A stretch of 14,914 nucleotides of DNA from Gammaproteobacteria bacterium (GTDB taxonomy: Bacteria > Pseudomonadota > Gammaproteobacteria > SZUA-229): the NCBI GenBank assembly GCA_002401185.1, contig NVSH01000023.1, forward strand, positions 4,391-19,304. Direction: 5' to 3'. Shown here piece by piece: positions 1 to 9,247 of the stretch (positions within the stretch are counted from its first letter, which is position 1; each line of letters opens with the position of its first letter). The notes below the pieces were generated by a model, which saw only the letters and a list, made by a program, of their open reading frames with translations, did not search any database and was not told the DNA's origin. The translations under genes were made by a program, and so were the position numbers.

Positions 1-314
1 AACGATCGAAAAGCAATCAACACTCAAGTCAATGTTCTGATGTTTTTGTTACCAGGCGAGGTAAGTCGATGACTCGTCAGGCATTCTGGTATATGGTAAA
101 GAGATATGCTCTGGTTGCGGGTATTGCGACCGACCAATTGTCTCCTCATACACTTCGACATGCATTTGCTACCCATCTACTCAACCATGGTGCCGATTTA
201 CGTGTGGTTCAGATGTTACTCGGTCATAGTGATATTTCTACAACCCAGATATATACTCATGTTGCTGACCAGCGATTAAGGGACTTATATCAAGTTCATC
301 ATCCGCGTGCTTAA
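1..314 (+). CDS. xerD: Tyrosine recombinase XerD, C-terminal part (cut by the window's left edge)
   Basis: XerD works with XerC at the dif site to resolve chromosome dimers at division, in the cytoplasm at the FtsK-loaded septum. The frame is open from base 3 to the left edge, so the gene begins outside; an ATG at 69 is internal, because the residues encoded before it (for example FVTRRGKS) continue the XerD family sequence. The catalytic half is intact. The H-x-L-R-H box is encoded at 147-161 ([14 protein letters not shown]), with its arginine at 156-158. The second histidine (LLGHS) is at 225-227 and the nucleophilic tyrosine (QIYTHV) at 252-254. The C-terminus HHPRA is typical of XerD rather than XerC. 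In many gammaproteobacteria, including E. coli, xerD is followed by dsbC, as here, but a palindromic element now separates them. XerD is far more likely than XerC or a phage integrase. Confidence 0.95.
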   Translation, partial: RSKSNQHSSQCSDVFVTRRGKSMTRQAFWYMVKRYALVAGIATDQLSPHTLRHAFATHLLNHGADLRVVQMLLGHSDISTTQIYTHVADQRLRDLYQVHHPRA

Positions 315-362
315 ATGTGGGAATAACTTGCGTTGTAAAATGCGCTATTCAAATTCAACTAA

Positions 363-520
363 GGGTGCCTCTATTAATTCTGGTTGAGGGGCTATGTGCT
401 TGAGAGACCTAAGGATAAGGTGATTATTGCAGTAAATAGTGAGCTATTTGCCAAGTTTTCAACGAAGTTATCGGGCTTCTCAAGGGTGTAGTCGCCAATC
501 TTGAATTAATAGAGGTGCCC
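363..520. mobile_element. 158-bp palindromic MITE-like element with 18-bp terminal inverted repeats
   Basis: The left end (363-380, GGGTGCCTCTATTAATTC) and the right end (503-520) are inverted copies matching at 16 of 18 positions. The flanks repeat TAA (360-362 and 521-523), or CTAA if 359-362 and 520-523 are compared, which looks like a target-site duplication. The symmetry goes beyond the ends: CTTGAGA at 399-405 faces TCTCAAG at 478-484, and a central hairpin (432-451, stem AAATAG/CTATTT with loop TGAG) has the same centre, 441.5. By hand count 44 of 79 mirror positions match, and 14 more would be G-U pairs in plus-strand RNA. I see no transposase, only a 37-codon open frame without ATG (378-491). 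Size and layout recall ERIC and Correia elements, but the end sequence is different. The short TA-containing duplication would fit mobilisation by an IS5- or IS630-type transposase, which is inference. Confidence 0.7.
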
Positions 521-570
521 TAATATAAACATTTCATGGAATTAACTATACTCTCTATTGTCTCGATACC

Positions 571-576
571 TATAAT
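571..576 (+). promoter_or_regulatory. Possible -10 box for dsbC
   Basis: TATAAT lies 24 bases before the chosen dsbC ATG, so transcription would start near 583 and leave a leader of under 20 nt. No convincing -35 hexamer lies 16-18 bases upstream, so this is only a candidate. The palindromic element ends about 50 bases earlier, so any dsbC promoter is confined to the short stretch between them, or dsbC is read through from xerD. Confidence 0.3.
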
Positions 577-600
577 TTAACTATATTGCCCATGTGTCTT

Positions 601-1320
601 ATGAAAAATTTATCTCTATTCGTTTTAATCACTACTTTATTAACAGGCTTTTCTTATAGCGCATATGCGGCGGCTGATAGTAGCGCTGTCGAAAATTTAA
701 AGCAGGCTTTAGCTAAAAATATGCCTGGTGTTAAAACCAGTAAAATTTCTACAACCCCAATAGCGGGATTGTTTGAGGTCATCGTCGGCTCACAGGTCGT
801 GTATATGAGTGAAGATGCCCGTTACATAATTGAGGGTGATCTGTATGACCTGCAAACAAAGCGTAATGTTAGCGATGAAGCTAAATCCATAATTCGCCTG
901 TCGGCACTTGAAGGTCTCGGTGCTGAGAATATGATAATTTATACACCAGACAATGTTAAAAATACGATAACCGTTATCACTGATATCGATTGTCCCTATT
1001 GCAGACGACTACACAGTGAAGTTCCTGATTATATGGAAAATAACGTACAGGTTAGGTATGTCTTTATGCCTCTTAAAGGTTCGGCGGACTTGAAAAAAAC
1101 GGTTAGTGTCTGGTGCTCTGATGATCAACAACTGGCACTTGATATTGCAAAAGCAGGTGGTGAAGTGGAAGATAAAACCTGTAAAAACCCCATTCAGGCT
1201 CATTTAAGACTTGCGCGTAAACTTGGTATTCGTGGTACGCCAGCCATCATATTGGAGGATGGTCAACTGCTGCCAGGGTATGTACCTTTTGATAAGTTGG
1301 TTGCTGAGCTTCGTAACTAG
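601..1320 (+). CDS. dsbC: Thiol:disulfide interchange protein DsbC (periplasmic disulfide isomerase)
   Basis: DsbC reshuffles wrong disulfides in exported proteins as a V-shaped periplasmic homodimer, kept reduced by DsbD. The chosen ATG gives 239 residues beginning with a clear signal peptide (MKNLSLFVLITTLL to about residue 24, cleavage near AYA-A). An in-frame ATG at 592 and a TTG at 586 would add three or five residues; none of the three has a good Shine-Dalgarno sequence. Residues about 30-90 form the dimerisation domain and about 110-239 the thioredoxin fold. The active site is C131-P-Y-C134, the cis-proline is T213-P214, and the second cysteine pair (C172, C194) matches the structural disulfide of E. 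coli DsbC. E. coli DsbC has CGYC while CPYC is the DsbG form, but the length, extra cysteine pair and xerD neighbourhood favour DsbC. recJ, which follows dsbC in E. coli, is absent. Confidence 0.92.
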   Translation: MKNLSLFVLITTLLTGFSYSAYAAADSSAVENLKQALAKNMPGVKTSKISTTPIAGLFEVIVGSQVVYMSEDARYIIEGDLYDLQTKRNVSDEAKSIIRLSALEGLGAENMIIYTPDNVKNTITVITDIDCPYCRRLHSEVPDYMENNVQVRYVFMPLKGSADLKKTVSVWCSDDQQLALDIAKAGGEVEDKTCKNPIQAHLRLARKLGIRGTPAIILEDGQLLPGYVPFDKLVAELRN

Positions 1321-1363
1321 GCAGGAACATGATGAGCCAAGCATGGCGGGTCAAAAAGGGTTC

Positions 1364-4300
1364 TTAGTTTAACCAGATTATTTTTTTGTGGTGAGTAAAT
1401 AAAATACCTGTTTCTACGTCCTGCTCAGGCCATAATTTTCTGATGCCGCATCGATAATAATTAAGTTGTTCGCAATACTGCTGAGCAGACGCTAGTATTG
1501 ATTCTGACTTATCAATTTGATGAGATTTGTAATCGATAATAATGATTTTTTCTTCAGATTTAATCACTCGGTCAACAATGCCATAGACAGCCTGTTTTCC
1601 CTGTTGATACATCAATGGCATTTCATTAAACGTTTGTATCTTTTCGCCAGGATTAAAAATAGCCGTTAATTTTTTATTATTAAATGTGCTAATAGCTTCG
1701 TCCACACTATCATCAAGATACGCATTAAACTCAGGATTGTTTAGACAGGTGTCTGCTGCTAATAGCTGATGTATGTTTTTTATCGTTTGTGTAGTAGCGG
1801 GCCATGTTTTGTCTAAACACAATTGTTCGAGGACACGGTGGATAATCGTGCCGCGCCATTTCGCTATTTCCTGGGTATAGTCTTGAGTGGTTCTCTGTGT
1901 TTGATTGCTGGGGAGACTTTTCGAGCTTATGCTGGGAGCAATCATATAGGGTGTTATTGGCGAGTTTTTTATCGGTTTTAATAGTCGTGGGTCTGCTTTT
2001 ACTGTTGTTTTCGTGATCTTTTCTTTGGTTTTAATGACTGTCTTTTGCTGATAACACAGATGACGGTATACCTTGCAGTTCTTACCATCGATAGCTACTT
2101 CATGGTTTGTGATACTGTCTAAACCCTCTGCGATAATATGGTACCAACTGTTGTTACTGTTTGTTTTGTTCGCAACAGCACTGATAAATAACTGCTCACG
2201 TGCGCGTGTAAGTGCAACATAAAGTAAATTTAAATCTTCGCGTTTTTGTTCGTTTAGTTTTTCTTGTTGTAAATCTCGTGTGACCTGGTCGGTATTCTCT
2301 TTGCTGAGTTGTAACTGAAAATTTATTGGACGGCTTTCATTTGCCGGCCAGCGAACGAGGCTGGTATAGGCGTTATTATTGTTTGACGTGCTGTTGCAGT
2401 CGGCTAAAAATACGATAGGTGCTTCTAAACCTTTGCTGCCGTGGATGGTCATCAGCCTTACCCGGGAGTTGTTACTGTTTGCTAAGGGTTCCTCAGGCGG
2501 GTTCATGGAATGGTTTTTCAGATGGTTTAACTGTTGTAGAAAGCGGGTGATACTTGGGTAGCGGCCACTATCGGTTTCTAGTGATAGCTCAAGAAATCGC
2601 TGGCAGTTTGCGGTAACTTTTTGCTTGTTTTCATCTTTATTGGCATAAGCATATCGGTGAATAATATCGCCTTCATGAAATATTTTATCCAGACAATCGT
2701 GAACCGGTAGTTTTTCAGCAAAGGTCTGCCAGCGCTTTAATAGATGAGCAGCACGTCGTAAAGGTTTGCTGAGTTTACTATCAGTGCTATCGCTAAGCAG
2801 TAATAAGCGTTCGTACCAGTGTGTTATGTTTTTACTGTCTATTTGTTTAGTTTGTGCCAGCAGAATCAAATCTTCATCACTGGCATTAAAAATAGGTGAT
2901 TTTAAAACTTGAGCTAATGCCAGGTTGTTATAAGGTGTGACCAGGGTGTTAAGTAAACAGCTAAGGTCCTGTATTTCGAGATTATCCAGTAGGCCGCCTT
3001 TTTTGCTGCCTATAAAAGGAATGCCTAACTGTTTTAAAGCGTGCTGGTAAATGTCGACATGAAGACGGTTACGCATCAATATCAAAATATCGCCGAATTT
3101 AGCAGGTCGTATTCCATCGTCGTCGGTGATGAGTGTTGGCGTGTTGACGATTTGTAATATCTGTTGAGCAATATAGTCTGCTTCATTATGTCTTAACGTT
3201 ATAAGTGAAATCTCTCGCGCATGTTCGAGAGGGTTTCGAAAATGAACCGGTTCATCTATTACTTTTTCTTCTTTATTATCACTTTCGTCTTCTTCAAATA
3301 AGTCATGAAGCTGGACATAACCAGGCAATGTATCAAGATAAGTATTATGTGTTGTATAACCTGGCATGATGTCTTTGATGTGCGTTTGTTCAAAAATATG
3401 GTTAACACAATGGATGATGGCAGACGATGAACGTCGTGAAAAATCGAGTGGTGTCGACTTGGCATCGAGATTTTCTGCTAACCATTTACTGGCCTGTGCC
3501 TGTAGAGCAGGGTTTGCTCGTCTGAAACTGTAGATGGACTGTTTTTCGTCGCCGACCAGAAAAACACTGCGTGGGCGTTGTTCGGGGTTAGCGGCTATCT
3601 CTTCTAATATCGGTGACAATAAGTGCCATTGCGTCGGGTTGGTGTCCTGAAACTCGTCGATGAGTAAATGATCGATACGCTGATCAATTTTATATTGTAC
3701 CCAGTGTGCGTTATCTGCATGTTGTAATAATTGGTAGCATTTCCACTCAAGGTCAGTAAAGTCGAGCAGTCGCATCTCTTTTTTCAGGCGTTGAAATATT
3801 GCAATATAGTGTGAGCCAGCTCGGTACCATGCTTTATTTATTGCTAAGGTAAGACTGCGTTTTAGTTGTTCGATAACATTCTGTACATCATTAGCAATAG
3901 CCAGATGTAACGCGATAAAACGTTCAATATTTTCAGTGCCTAGTTTCTTCTCTAACGCAGCGGTGTGTTTACGGCCCTGGCTTAAAATATCGCCATCTTT
4001 TTTAATAAAGGCTGATTTTATTAACGCAAAGCAGGCGTTTTCATCGCCGTTGTTATCAAGGATTTGATGCAATGCATCATTGATACTGGCAGCGTGTTTA
4101 TGGCTGGTTTTGTTGTTAACCTCGAGCAGAAGGTTGCTAAAAACCTGTAGGTCTTGGCTGATTTTTTTATTAAAAAACGTGCTGATCGGACGAAGGTTCA
4201 CATCGATTTTTAGCGTTTTCGTTAGTTCATTACTAGCGAATTTAACCGCGTTTGTCTGGTGTGCGGTATAAGCCCACCAGTCACTACGGTGTAATAAAAA

Positions 4301-4876
4301 GTTGTGTAAAGCGGTGTGCGTGCTGTCCGGGCCATTGCAGACCTGCATGATAAAATCCAGAGCATCATTGAGTTTATTGTCTTTATCGGCATCATCAAAT
4401 AGCGTCTGCCAGGCCTGTCTTTCGAGTAGGCTACTATCTTCCATTAACTCAAACCCTGGTGCGATGTCTGCTTCGAGTGGGAAACGTGACAGGATGTCCT
4501 GACAAAAAGAGTGAAACGTCTGAATGCGTATTGGGTAAAGGCTGTGCATCAGTTTTTCGTATAACCCACGTGCGATGGTGAGTGATTGCTCGTCTGTGTT
4601 GTTACCAATTAATTGTAAAACATCATTGAGTTCTGCATCATCGACTGTCGCTAATTGATACAGGCGTTGATTCAGCCGAAGTTGCATTTCAGCTGCGGCT
4701 TTACGGGTAAAGGTCAGGGCGATGATATTGCCTGGCTCAGCGCCATCAATGAGCAGCCGAACGATTCGCGTGATTAATAGCCAGGTTTTACCACTACCTG
4801 CAGAGGCGGATACGGTTGCATTTAGTGCTGGGTTACAGGCGTCGAGGCTGTTTGTCGGGTTGTTGATAACTGGCAT
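1364..4876 (-). CDS. RecB/AddA-like UvrD-family helicase with C-terminal nuclease domain
   Basis: This 1170-residue protein has the RecB/AddA layout, probably acting as an ATP-driven helicase-nuclease on double-strand DNA ends. SF1A motifs run in order: Walker A ASAGSGKT (24-31), Ia ALTFTRKAAAEM (53-64), DEFQDT (407-412), GDEKQSIYSFRR (about 445), TIHGSKGLE (about 813) and LLYVALTRARE (about 889). The C-terminal PD-(D/E)XK nuclease keeps its key residues: H1013 in TIIHRVLEQL, D1102 in GIVDRV, D1115 and K1117 in IIDYKS, then QLNYYR. The ATG at 4876 starts just before the conserved N-terminus; no Shine-Dalgarno sequence precedes it. It is convergent with dsbC (43-bp gap) and divergent from parE. 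In related genomes such genes usually follow an AddB-like nuclease gene, but none is beside it here. I leave the symbol blank because AddA and the broader RecB-like family cannot be separated by eye. Confidence 0.88.
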   Translation of the reverse strand: MPVINNPTNSLDACNPALNATVSASAGSGKTWLLITRIVRLLIDGAEPGNIIALTFTRKAAAEMQLRLNQRLYQLATVDDAELNDVLQLIGNNTDEQSLTIARGLYEKLMHSLYPIRIQTFHSFCQDILSRFPLEADIAPGFELMEDSSLLERQAWQTLFDDADKDNKLNDALDFIMQVCNGPDSTHTALHNFLLHRSDWWAYTAHQTNAVKFASNELTKTLKIDVNLRPISTFFNKKISQDLQVFSNLLLEVNNKTSHKHAASINDALHQILDNNGDENACFALIKSAFIKKDGDILSQGRKHTAALEKKLGTENIERFIALHLAIANDVQNVIEQLKRSLTLAINKAWYRAGSHYIAIFQRLKKEMRLLDFTDLEWKCYQLLQHADNAHWVQYKIDQRIDHLLIDEFQDTNPTQWHLLSPILEEIAANPEQRPRSVFLVGDEKQSIYSFRRANPALQAQASKWLAENLDAKSTPLDFSRRSSSAIIHCVNHIFEQTHIKDIMPGYTTHNTYLDTLPGYVQLHDLFEEDESDNKEEKVIDEPVHFRNPLEHAREISLITLRHNEADYIAQQILQIVNTPTLITDDDGIRPAKFGDILILMRNRLHVDIYQHALKQLGIPFIGSKKGGLLDNLEIQDLSCLLNTLVTPYNNLALAQVLKSPIFNASDEDLILLAQTKQIDSKNITHWYERLLLLSDSTDSKLSKPLRRAAHLLKRWQTFAEKLPVHDCLDKIFHEGDIIHRYAYANKDENKQKVTANCQRFLELSLETDSGRYPSITRFLQQLNHLKNHSMNPPEEPLANSNNSRVRLMTIHGSKGLEAPIVFLADCNSTSNNNNAYTSLVRWPANESRPINFQLQLSKENTDQVTRDLQQEKLNEQKREDLNLLYVALTRAREQLFISAVANKTNSNNSWYHIIAEGLDSITNHEVAIDGKNCKVYRHLCYQQKTVIKTKEKITKTTVKADPRLLKPIKNSPITPYMIAPSISSKSLPSNQTQRTTQDYTQEIAKWRGTIIHRVLEQLCLDKTWPATTQTIKNIHQLLAADTCLNNPEFNAYLDDSVDEAISTFNNKKLTAIFNPGEKIQTFNEMPLMYQQGKQAVYGIVDRVIKSEEKIIIIDYKSHQIDKSESILASAQQYCEQLNYYRCGIRKLWPEQDVETGILFTHHKKIIWLN

Positions 4877-5001
4877 GTTAGGAGTTTATAGGCTGATGGC
4901 AGTGCAGGCTATAGTGTTTTGGACTTGTTTAGATATTCCTAATGAAGACGACCAGGTGTCAGGTGAGCATTGCTGCAAAAATATTCCGATGGTAAAGTAG
5001 C

Positions 5002-5030
5002 TTGAATAACCAAACCCATATAATTCGAAT
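5002..5030 (+). promoter_or_regulatory. Candidate promoter region for parE-parC
   Basis: TTGAAT (5002-5007) followed after 17 bases by TCGAAT (5025-5030) is a weak sigma-70 pair, each box matching four of six consensus bases. A better -10 box, TATAAT at 5019-5024, lies between them but has no -35 box at a normal distance. The 189 bp between the divergent helicase gene and parE must hold promoters for both; I see no clear operator in it. Confidence 0.3.
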
Positions 5031-5065
5031 AAAACAGGGTGTGCACCGACAGTGAGTCCATTTCA

Positions 5066-6949
5066 ATGAGCAAATACGATGCCTCATCAATTGAGGTATT
5101 AACTGGTCTTGAGCCAGTTCAAAAACGACCGGGTATGTATACCGATACCAGCCGACCCAATCATCTGGCGCAGGAAGTTATCGATAACAGTGTAGACGAA
5201 GCGATTGCCGGCCATGCCAGTAAGATCGATGTCGTCTTGTTTAAAGATGGCTCAGTCAGTGTGACGGATGATGGTCGTGGAATGCCAGTGGATATTCACC
5301 CCGAAGAGGGTATTCCCGGTGTTGAAGTGATTCTCACGCGGTTACATGCGGGCGGTAAGTTTTCTAACAAAAATTATGAGTTTTCTGGTGGTTTGCACGG
5401 TGTTGGTGTGTCGGTGGTCAATGCATTGTCATCGCATGTTGATGTTGAAGTACGTCGAGAAGGCGCGGTGTATGAAATGTCATTTAAGCATGGCGCCAAG
5501 ACGAAAAAATTAAAAAAAACCGGTAGCGTTGGTAAGCGCAATACGGGTACAAAGATTCATTTCTGGCCAGAGAAAAAATATTTCGATACAGCGGTTTTTT
5601 CTATCAGTAAATTAAAACATGTGCTGCGCGCAAAAGCGGTATTGTGTTCGGGTTTAGAGGTAAGTTTTACTGAGGAAAAAACAGCTGAGAAGCAAAGCTG
5701 GCTCTATGAAGGTGGGCTGGCGGATTATTTGGGTGAGAATCTATTTGAAACAGAATGTCTACCCGCTGAGCCTTTTGTCGGCAGCATGGCTAGTACGACA
5801 GAGGCCGTCGATTGGGCATTGACCTGGCAGATCGATGCAGGTGAATTGACTACTGAGTCCTACGTTAACCTGATACCGACAGCGTTGGGCGGCACCCATG
5901 TTAATGGTCTGCGCACGGGTCTAACCGAAGCTCTACGTGAGTTTTGTGAGATTCGTAGTCTACTGCCGCGTGGTGTGAAACTCAGTCCGGAAGATGTTTG
6001 GGATAAAGTGTGTTATGTCCTGTCCGTAAAACTGGCCGACCCACAATTCTCAGGGCAGACCAAAGAACGTTTATCGTCGCGTGAATGTGCCGCTTTCGTA
6101 TCTGGCGTGGTCAAAGATGCATTTAGCCTGTGGTTGAACCAGCATACAGAGGCCGGCGGGTCTATCGCCATGCTGGCCATCGAAAATGCACAGAAGCGTC
6201 TACGTGCAGGCAAAAAGGTTATCCGTAAAAAAATAACCAGTGGCCCAGCGCTACCGGGTAAGTTGTCGGATTGTTCTTCGCAGGATCTGGCGCGTACAGA
6301 ATTATTTCTGGTGGAAGGCGATTCAGCGGGAGGCAGTGCGAAGCAGGCGCGTGACAGAGTCTTTCAGGCAATCATGCCGTTACGTGGGAAAATTTTAAAT
6401 ACCTGGGAAGTCGAACCTGATCAGGTGTTAGCTTCACAGGAAGTCCATGATATTTCAGTTGCTATCGGTGTTGACCCCGGCTCCTCTGACCTGAAGGATT
6501 TACGCTATGGAAAAATATGTATCCTGGCGGATGCGGATTCTGACGGTTACCATATCGCAACCTTATTATGTGCATTATTCCTCAGGCATTTTATCTCTTT
6601 AGTCGAAGCCGGCCATATCTATGTAGCGATGCCACCTTTGTTTCGTATCGATGTTGCGAAAGACGTTTTTTATGCACTGGACGAAGCAGAGAAGCAAGGC
6701 ATACTCGATCGTATCGAAGCCGAAAAGAAACGTGGGAAAGTTATGGTGACACGTTTTAAAGGCCTCGGTGAAATGAACCCAATGCAACTGCGGGTTACAA
6801 CCTTGGCGCCCGATACCAGACGGCTAGTGCAATTAACACTTGGTGAAGGTAACGAGAGTCATATGATGCTTGATATGTTACTGGCAAAAAAACGTGCTGC
6901 TGATAGAAAAGCATGGTTAGAGAAGAAAGGCGCATTGGCAGCAGTTTAG
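5066..6949 (+). CDS. parE: DNA topoisomerase IV subunit B (ParE)
   Basis: ParE is the ATPase subunit of topoisomerase IV, which unlinks daughter chromosomes as a ParC2-ParE2 tetramer. The ATG at 5066 gives 627 residues beginning MSKYDASSIEVLTGLEPV, the usual ParE start; an in-frame GTG at 5039 would add nine unconserved residues. GHKL ATPase motifs are present: E37 and N41 in EVIDNSVDEA, then DDGRGMP (about 68-74), GGLHGVGVSVVNALS, and the transducer lysine in QTKERL. The TOPRIM part has E417 in VEGDSAGGSAKQARDR and the metal-binding D489-x-D491-x-D493 in ADADSDGYH. The C-terminus FKGLGEMNPMQL contacts ParC. DADSDG and the absence of the GyrB-specific insertion favour ParE over GyrB, as does parC 48 bp downstream. 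A weak GTGAG lies nine bases before the start. Confidence 0.96.
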   Translation: MSKYDASSIEVLTGLEPVQKRPGMYTDTSRPNHLAQEVIDNSVDEAIAGHASKIDVVLFKDGSVSVTDDGRGMPVDIHPEEGIPGVEVILTRLHAGGKFSNKNYEFSGGLHGVGVSVVNALSSHVDVEVRREGAVYEMSFKHGAKTKKLKKTGSVGKRNTGTKIHFWPEKKYFDTAVFSISKLKHVLRAKAVLCSGLEVSFTEEKTAEKQSWLYEGGLADYLGENLFETECLPAEPFVGSMASTTEAVDWALTWQIDAGELTTESYVNLIPTALGGTHVNGLRTGLTEALREFCEIRSLLPRGVKLSPEDVWDKVCYVLSVKLADPQFSGQTKERLSSRECAAFVSGVVKDAFSLWLNQHTEAGGSIAMLAIENAQKRLRAGKKVIRKKITSGPALPGKLSDCSSQDLARTELFLVEGDSAGGSAKQARDRVFQAIMPLRGKILNTWEVEPDQVLASQEVHDISVAIGVDPGSSDLKDLRYGKICILADADSDGYHIATLLCALFLRHFISLVEAGHIYVAMPPLFRIDVAKDVFYALDEAEKQGILDRIEAEKKRGKVMVTRFKGLGEMNPMQLRVTTLAPDTRRLVQLTLGEGNESHMMLDMLLAKKRAADRKAWLEKKGALAAV

Positions 6950-6997
6950 AGCAATGGTTTATTTATCAAATCTTATTGACTACCTACTAAAAAATTT

Positions 6998-9247
6998 ATG
7001 AGCTCACAAGCAGAACTGGAATTTGAAGGCGTAGAAAAAATGCCGTTGTCTGAATTTACTGAACGCGCCTATCTTGATTATTCTATGTACGTCATCCTTG
7101 ACCGTGCACTGCCTTATATCGGCGATGGCTTAAAACCTGTACAGCGCCGCATTGTTTTCGCGATGTCTGAGTTGGGTTTAAGCGCTTCATCTAAGCATAA
7201 AAAATCGGCGCGTACGGTCGGTGATGTTCTGGGTAAGTATCACCCACATGGTGACAGTGCCTGTTACGAAGCGATGGTATTGATGGCGCAGCCCTTTTCT
7301 TACCGGTACCCTCTGGTTGATGGGCAGGGAAACTGGGGGGCACCAGATGACCCTAAATCATTCGCCGCCATGCGTTATACCGAATCCCGATTAGCGTCGT
7401 ACGCTGAAGTTTTACTCAATGAATTAGGTCAGGGTACGGTTAGCTGGAAACCTAATTTCGACGGTACCATGGAAGAACCTGAGACCTTACCCGCTCGTCT
7501 GCCTAATGTCTTATTAAATGGTGGTACCGGTATTGCGGTTGGTATGGCAACGGATATTCCTCCGCATAATTTAAGGGAAGTGGCGAGCGCCTGCGTGCGA
7601 TTATTAGAAAGCCCGAAATCGACACTGGAAGAACTGTGTGAACATATCAAGGGGCCAGATTTTCCGACCGAGGCTGAAATCATCACGCCTAAAGAGGATA
7701 TTCTCGAGATTTATAAAACAGGTCGCGGCGGTATACGGCAGCGTGCGTGTTATGAGATGGAAGATGGTGTCATCATCGTTACAGCACTGCCTTACCAGGT
7801 TTCGGGTAACAAAATATTAGAACAAATAGCCGCGCAGATGACGGCGAAAAAATTGCCCATGGTTGAAGATCTACGTGATGAGTCTGATCACGAAAACCCG
7901 ACACGTCTGGTCATTATGCCTCGTTCTAACCGGGTGAATATCGATGAATTGATGGCGCACCTGTTTGCGACCACAGGCCTGGAACGTAGCTACCGTGTCA
8001 ATATGAACATGATTGGCATTGATGGCCGGCCACAGGTAAAAGACCTGCGTTCATTGATCGAAGAGTGGTTGAAGTTTCGCACGGTTACCGTACGACGTCG
8101 TCTGCAATGGCGTCTGGATAAAGTTAATAAACGTTTACACCTATTGGATGCATTGCTCATTGCGTTTCTTAATATTGACGAGGTTATCGCTATTATTCGT
8201 GAAAACGATAAGCCAAAACCGGTGTTGATGACACGATTCAAGATTACGGATACTCAGGCAGAAGCTATCCTTGATCTTAAATTGCGTCATCTGGCAAAGC
8301 TTGAAGAAATGAAAATACGCGGTGAACAGAAAGAGCTTGCCGAGGAGCGTGATTACCTGGAAAAAATTCTTGGTTCTGCCAAACGTTTAAAGACGTTAAT
8401 CCGAAAAGAGATACTTGCGGATGCAGAAAAATACGGTGATGAAAGGCGCTCACCTATTGTTGAGCGAAATGCGGCACAGGCGATGAATGCTACTGCACTT
8501 ATCTCTAGTGAAGCGATTACTGTCATATTATCGAGTAAAGGTTGGGTGCGTTCTGCCAAAGGCCATGAGATCGATGGTGAAAAACTAAACTACAAAGCGG
8601 GTGATAACTTTCTTTTTTCTGCGCAGGGTAAGTCTAACCAGCTGGCCGTATTTTTTGATTCTTCCGGTCGTGCTTATACGATGCCTGCGCATAAATTGCC
8701 TTCGGCTAGAAGCCAGGGTGATCCCTTAAGTGGTTACTTCACGCCAACCCCGGGTTCGCATTTTGTCGGTGTTGTCATAGGCAATGCGGATGACATGTAT
8801 TTATTGGCCAGTAATTTTGGCTATGGCTTCGTGGTGCGTTTAGGTGATATGCAGGCGAATGCAAAAAAAGGTAAAGCGGTACTTAATGTAGGTAAGCAGG
8901 CCGTCGCATTGCCGCCAGTGAAAGTTTTAGATGTGAAAACAGATAAGATTGCTGTCGTGAGTTCGGCGGGTCATATCCTGGTCACACCTGTCGTGCAATT
9001 ACCGCAGATGACAAAAGGTAAAGGTAATAAGATTATCAATATACCGTCGAAGTTATTGAAAGCCGGTGATGAAATGGTTGCGGCAATGGCTGTTGTGCAA
9101 GAAGGTGGCAAGTTGGTCATACATTCGGGTAAGAAATATAAAACCATGAAAGCAACGGAGTTAGAAACTTACGCCGGTGAACGTGGACGGCGTGGTTTAA
9201 AATTGTCTCAGGGATATCGACAGGTTGATAGGCTTGTTGCTAAATAA
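6998..9247 (+). CDS. parC: DNA topoisomerase IV subunit A (ParC)
   Basis: ParC is the DNA-cutting subunit of topoisomerase IV. Its 749 residues are close to E. coli ParC in length and align easily by eye. The N-terminal winged helix runs up to about residue 155, with the DNA-linking tyrosine Y127 in [11 protein letters not shown]. The tower and coiled coil, with [18 protein letters not shown], follow to about 480. The C-terminal domain is a degenerate GyrA-type propeller (about 500-749) without a clear GyrA box, which favours ParC over GyrA. The quinolone-determining stretch [12 protein letters not shown] carries S87 and E91, the wild-type residues equivalent to S80 and E84 of E. coli. The gene follows parE by 48 bp and is probably co-transcribed. 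No Shine-Dalgarno sequence is visible before the ATG (upstream CTAAAAAATTT). I see no terminator hairpin after the stop. Confidence 0.96.
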   Translation: MSSQAELEFEGVEKMPLSEFTERAYLDYSMYVILDRALPYIGDGLKPVQRRIVFAMSELGLSASSKHKKSARTVGDVLGKYHPHGDSACYEAMVLMAQPFSYRYPLVDGQGNWGAPDDPKSFAAMRYTESRLASYAEVLLNELGQGTVSWKPNFDGTMEEPETLPARLPNVLLNGGTGIAVGMATDIPPHNLREVASACVRLLESPKSTLEELCEHIKGPDFPTEAEIITPKEDILEIYKTGRGGIRQRACYEMEDGVIIVTALPYQVSGNKILEQIAAQMTAKKLPMVEDLRDESDHENPTRLVIMPRSNRVNIDELMAHLFATTGLERSYRVNMNMIGIDGRPQVKDLRSLIEEWLKFRTVTVRRRLQWRLDKVNKRLHLLDALLIAFLNIDEVIAIIRENDKPKPVLMTRFKITDTQAEAILDLKLRHLAKLEEMKIRGEQKELAEERDYLEKILGSAKRLKTLIRKEILADAEKYGDERRSPIVERNAAQAMNATALISSEAITVILSSKGWVRSAKGHEIDGEKLNYKAGDNFLFSAQGKSNQLAVFFDSSGRAYTMPAHKLPSARSQGDPLSGYFTPTPGSHFVGVVIGNADDMYLLASNFGYGFVVRLGDMQANAKKGKAVLNVGKQAVALPPVKVLDVKTDKIAVVSSAGHILVTPVVQLPQMTKGKGNKIINIPSKLLKAGDEMVAAMAVVQEGGKLVIHSGKKYKTMKATELETYAGERGRRGLKLSQGYRQVDRLVAK

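Noticed and set aside
69..71. ATG at 69 as the start of a small integrase-like gene
   Set aside because: The same frame is open to the window edge and the upstream residues continue XerD, so the ATG is internal.
378..491. A 37-codon open frame inside the palindromic element, with a possible GTG start at 396
   Set aside because: It has no ATG, no ribosome site and no family resemblance I can see; in a short AT-rich palindrome it is likely chance, though a transposase remnant cannot be excluded.
4878..4940. TTAGGA facing TCCTAA in the helicase-parE gap
   Set aside because: Six-base arms about 50 bases apart are expected by chance and nothing else supports an operator.
4722..5000. Open frame of 92 codons on the plus strand across the helicase-parE gap
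   Set aside because: Most of it overlaps the conserved Walker region of the helicase on the other strand; no domain or ribosome site supports it.
5039..5041. In-frame GTG as the parE start
   Set aside because: It adds nine residues unlike ParE, whereas the ATG at 5066 gives the standard ParE N-terminus.
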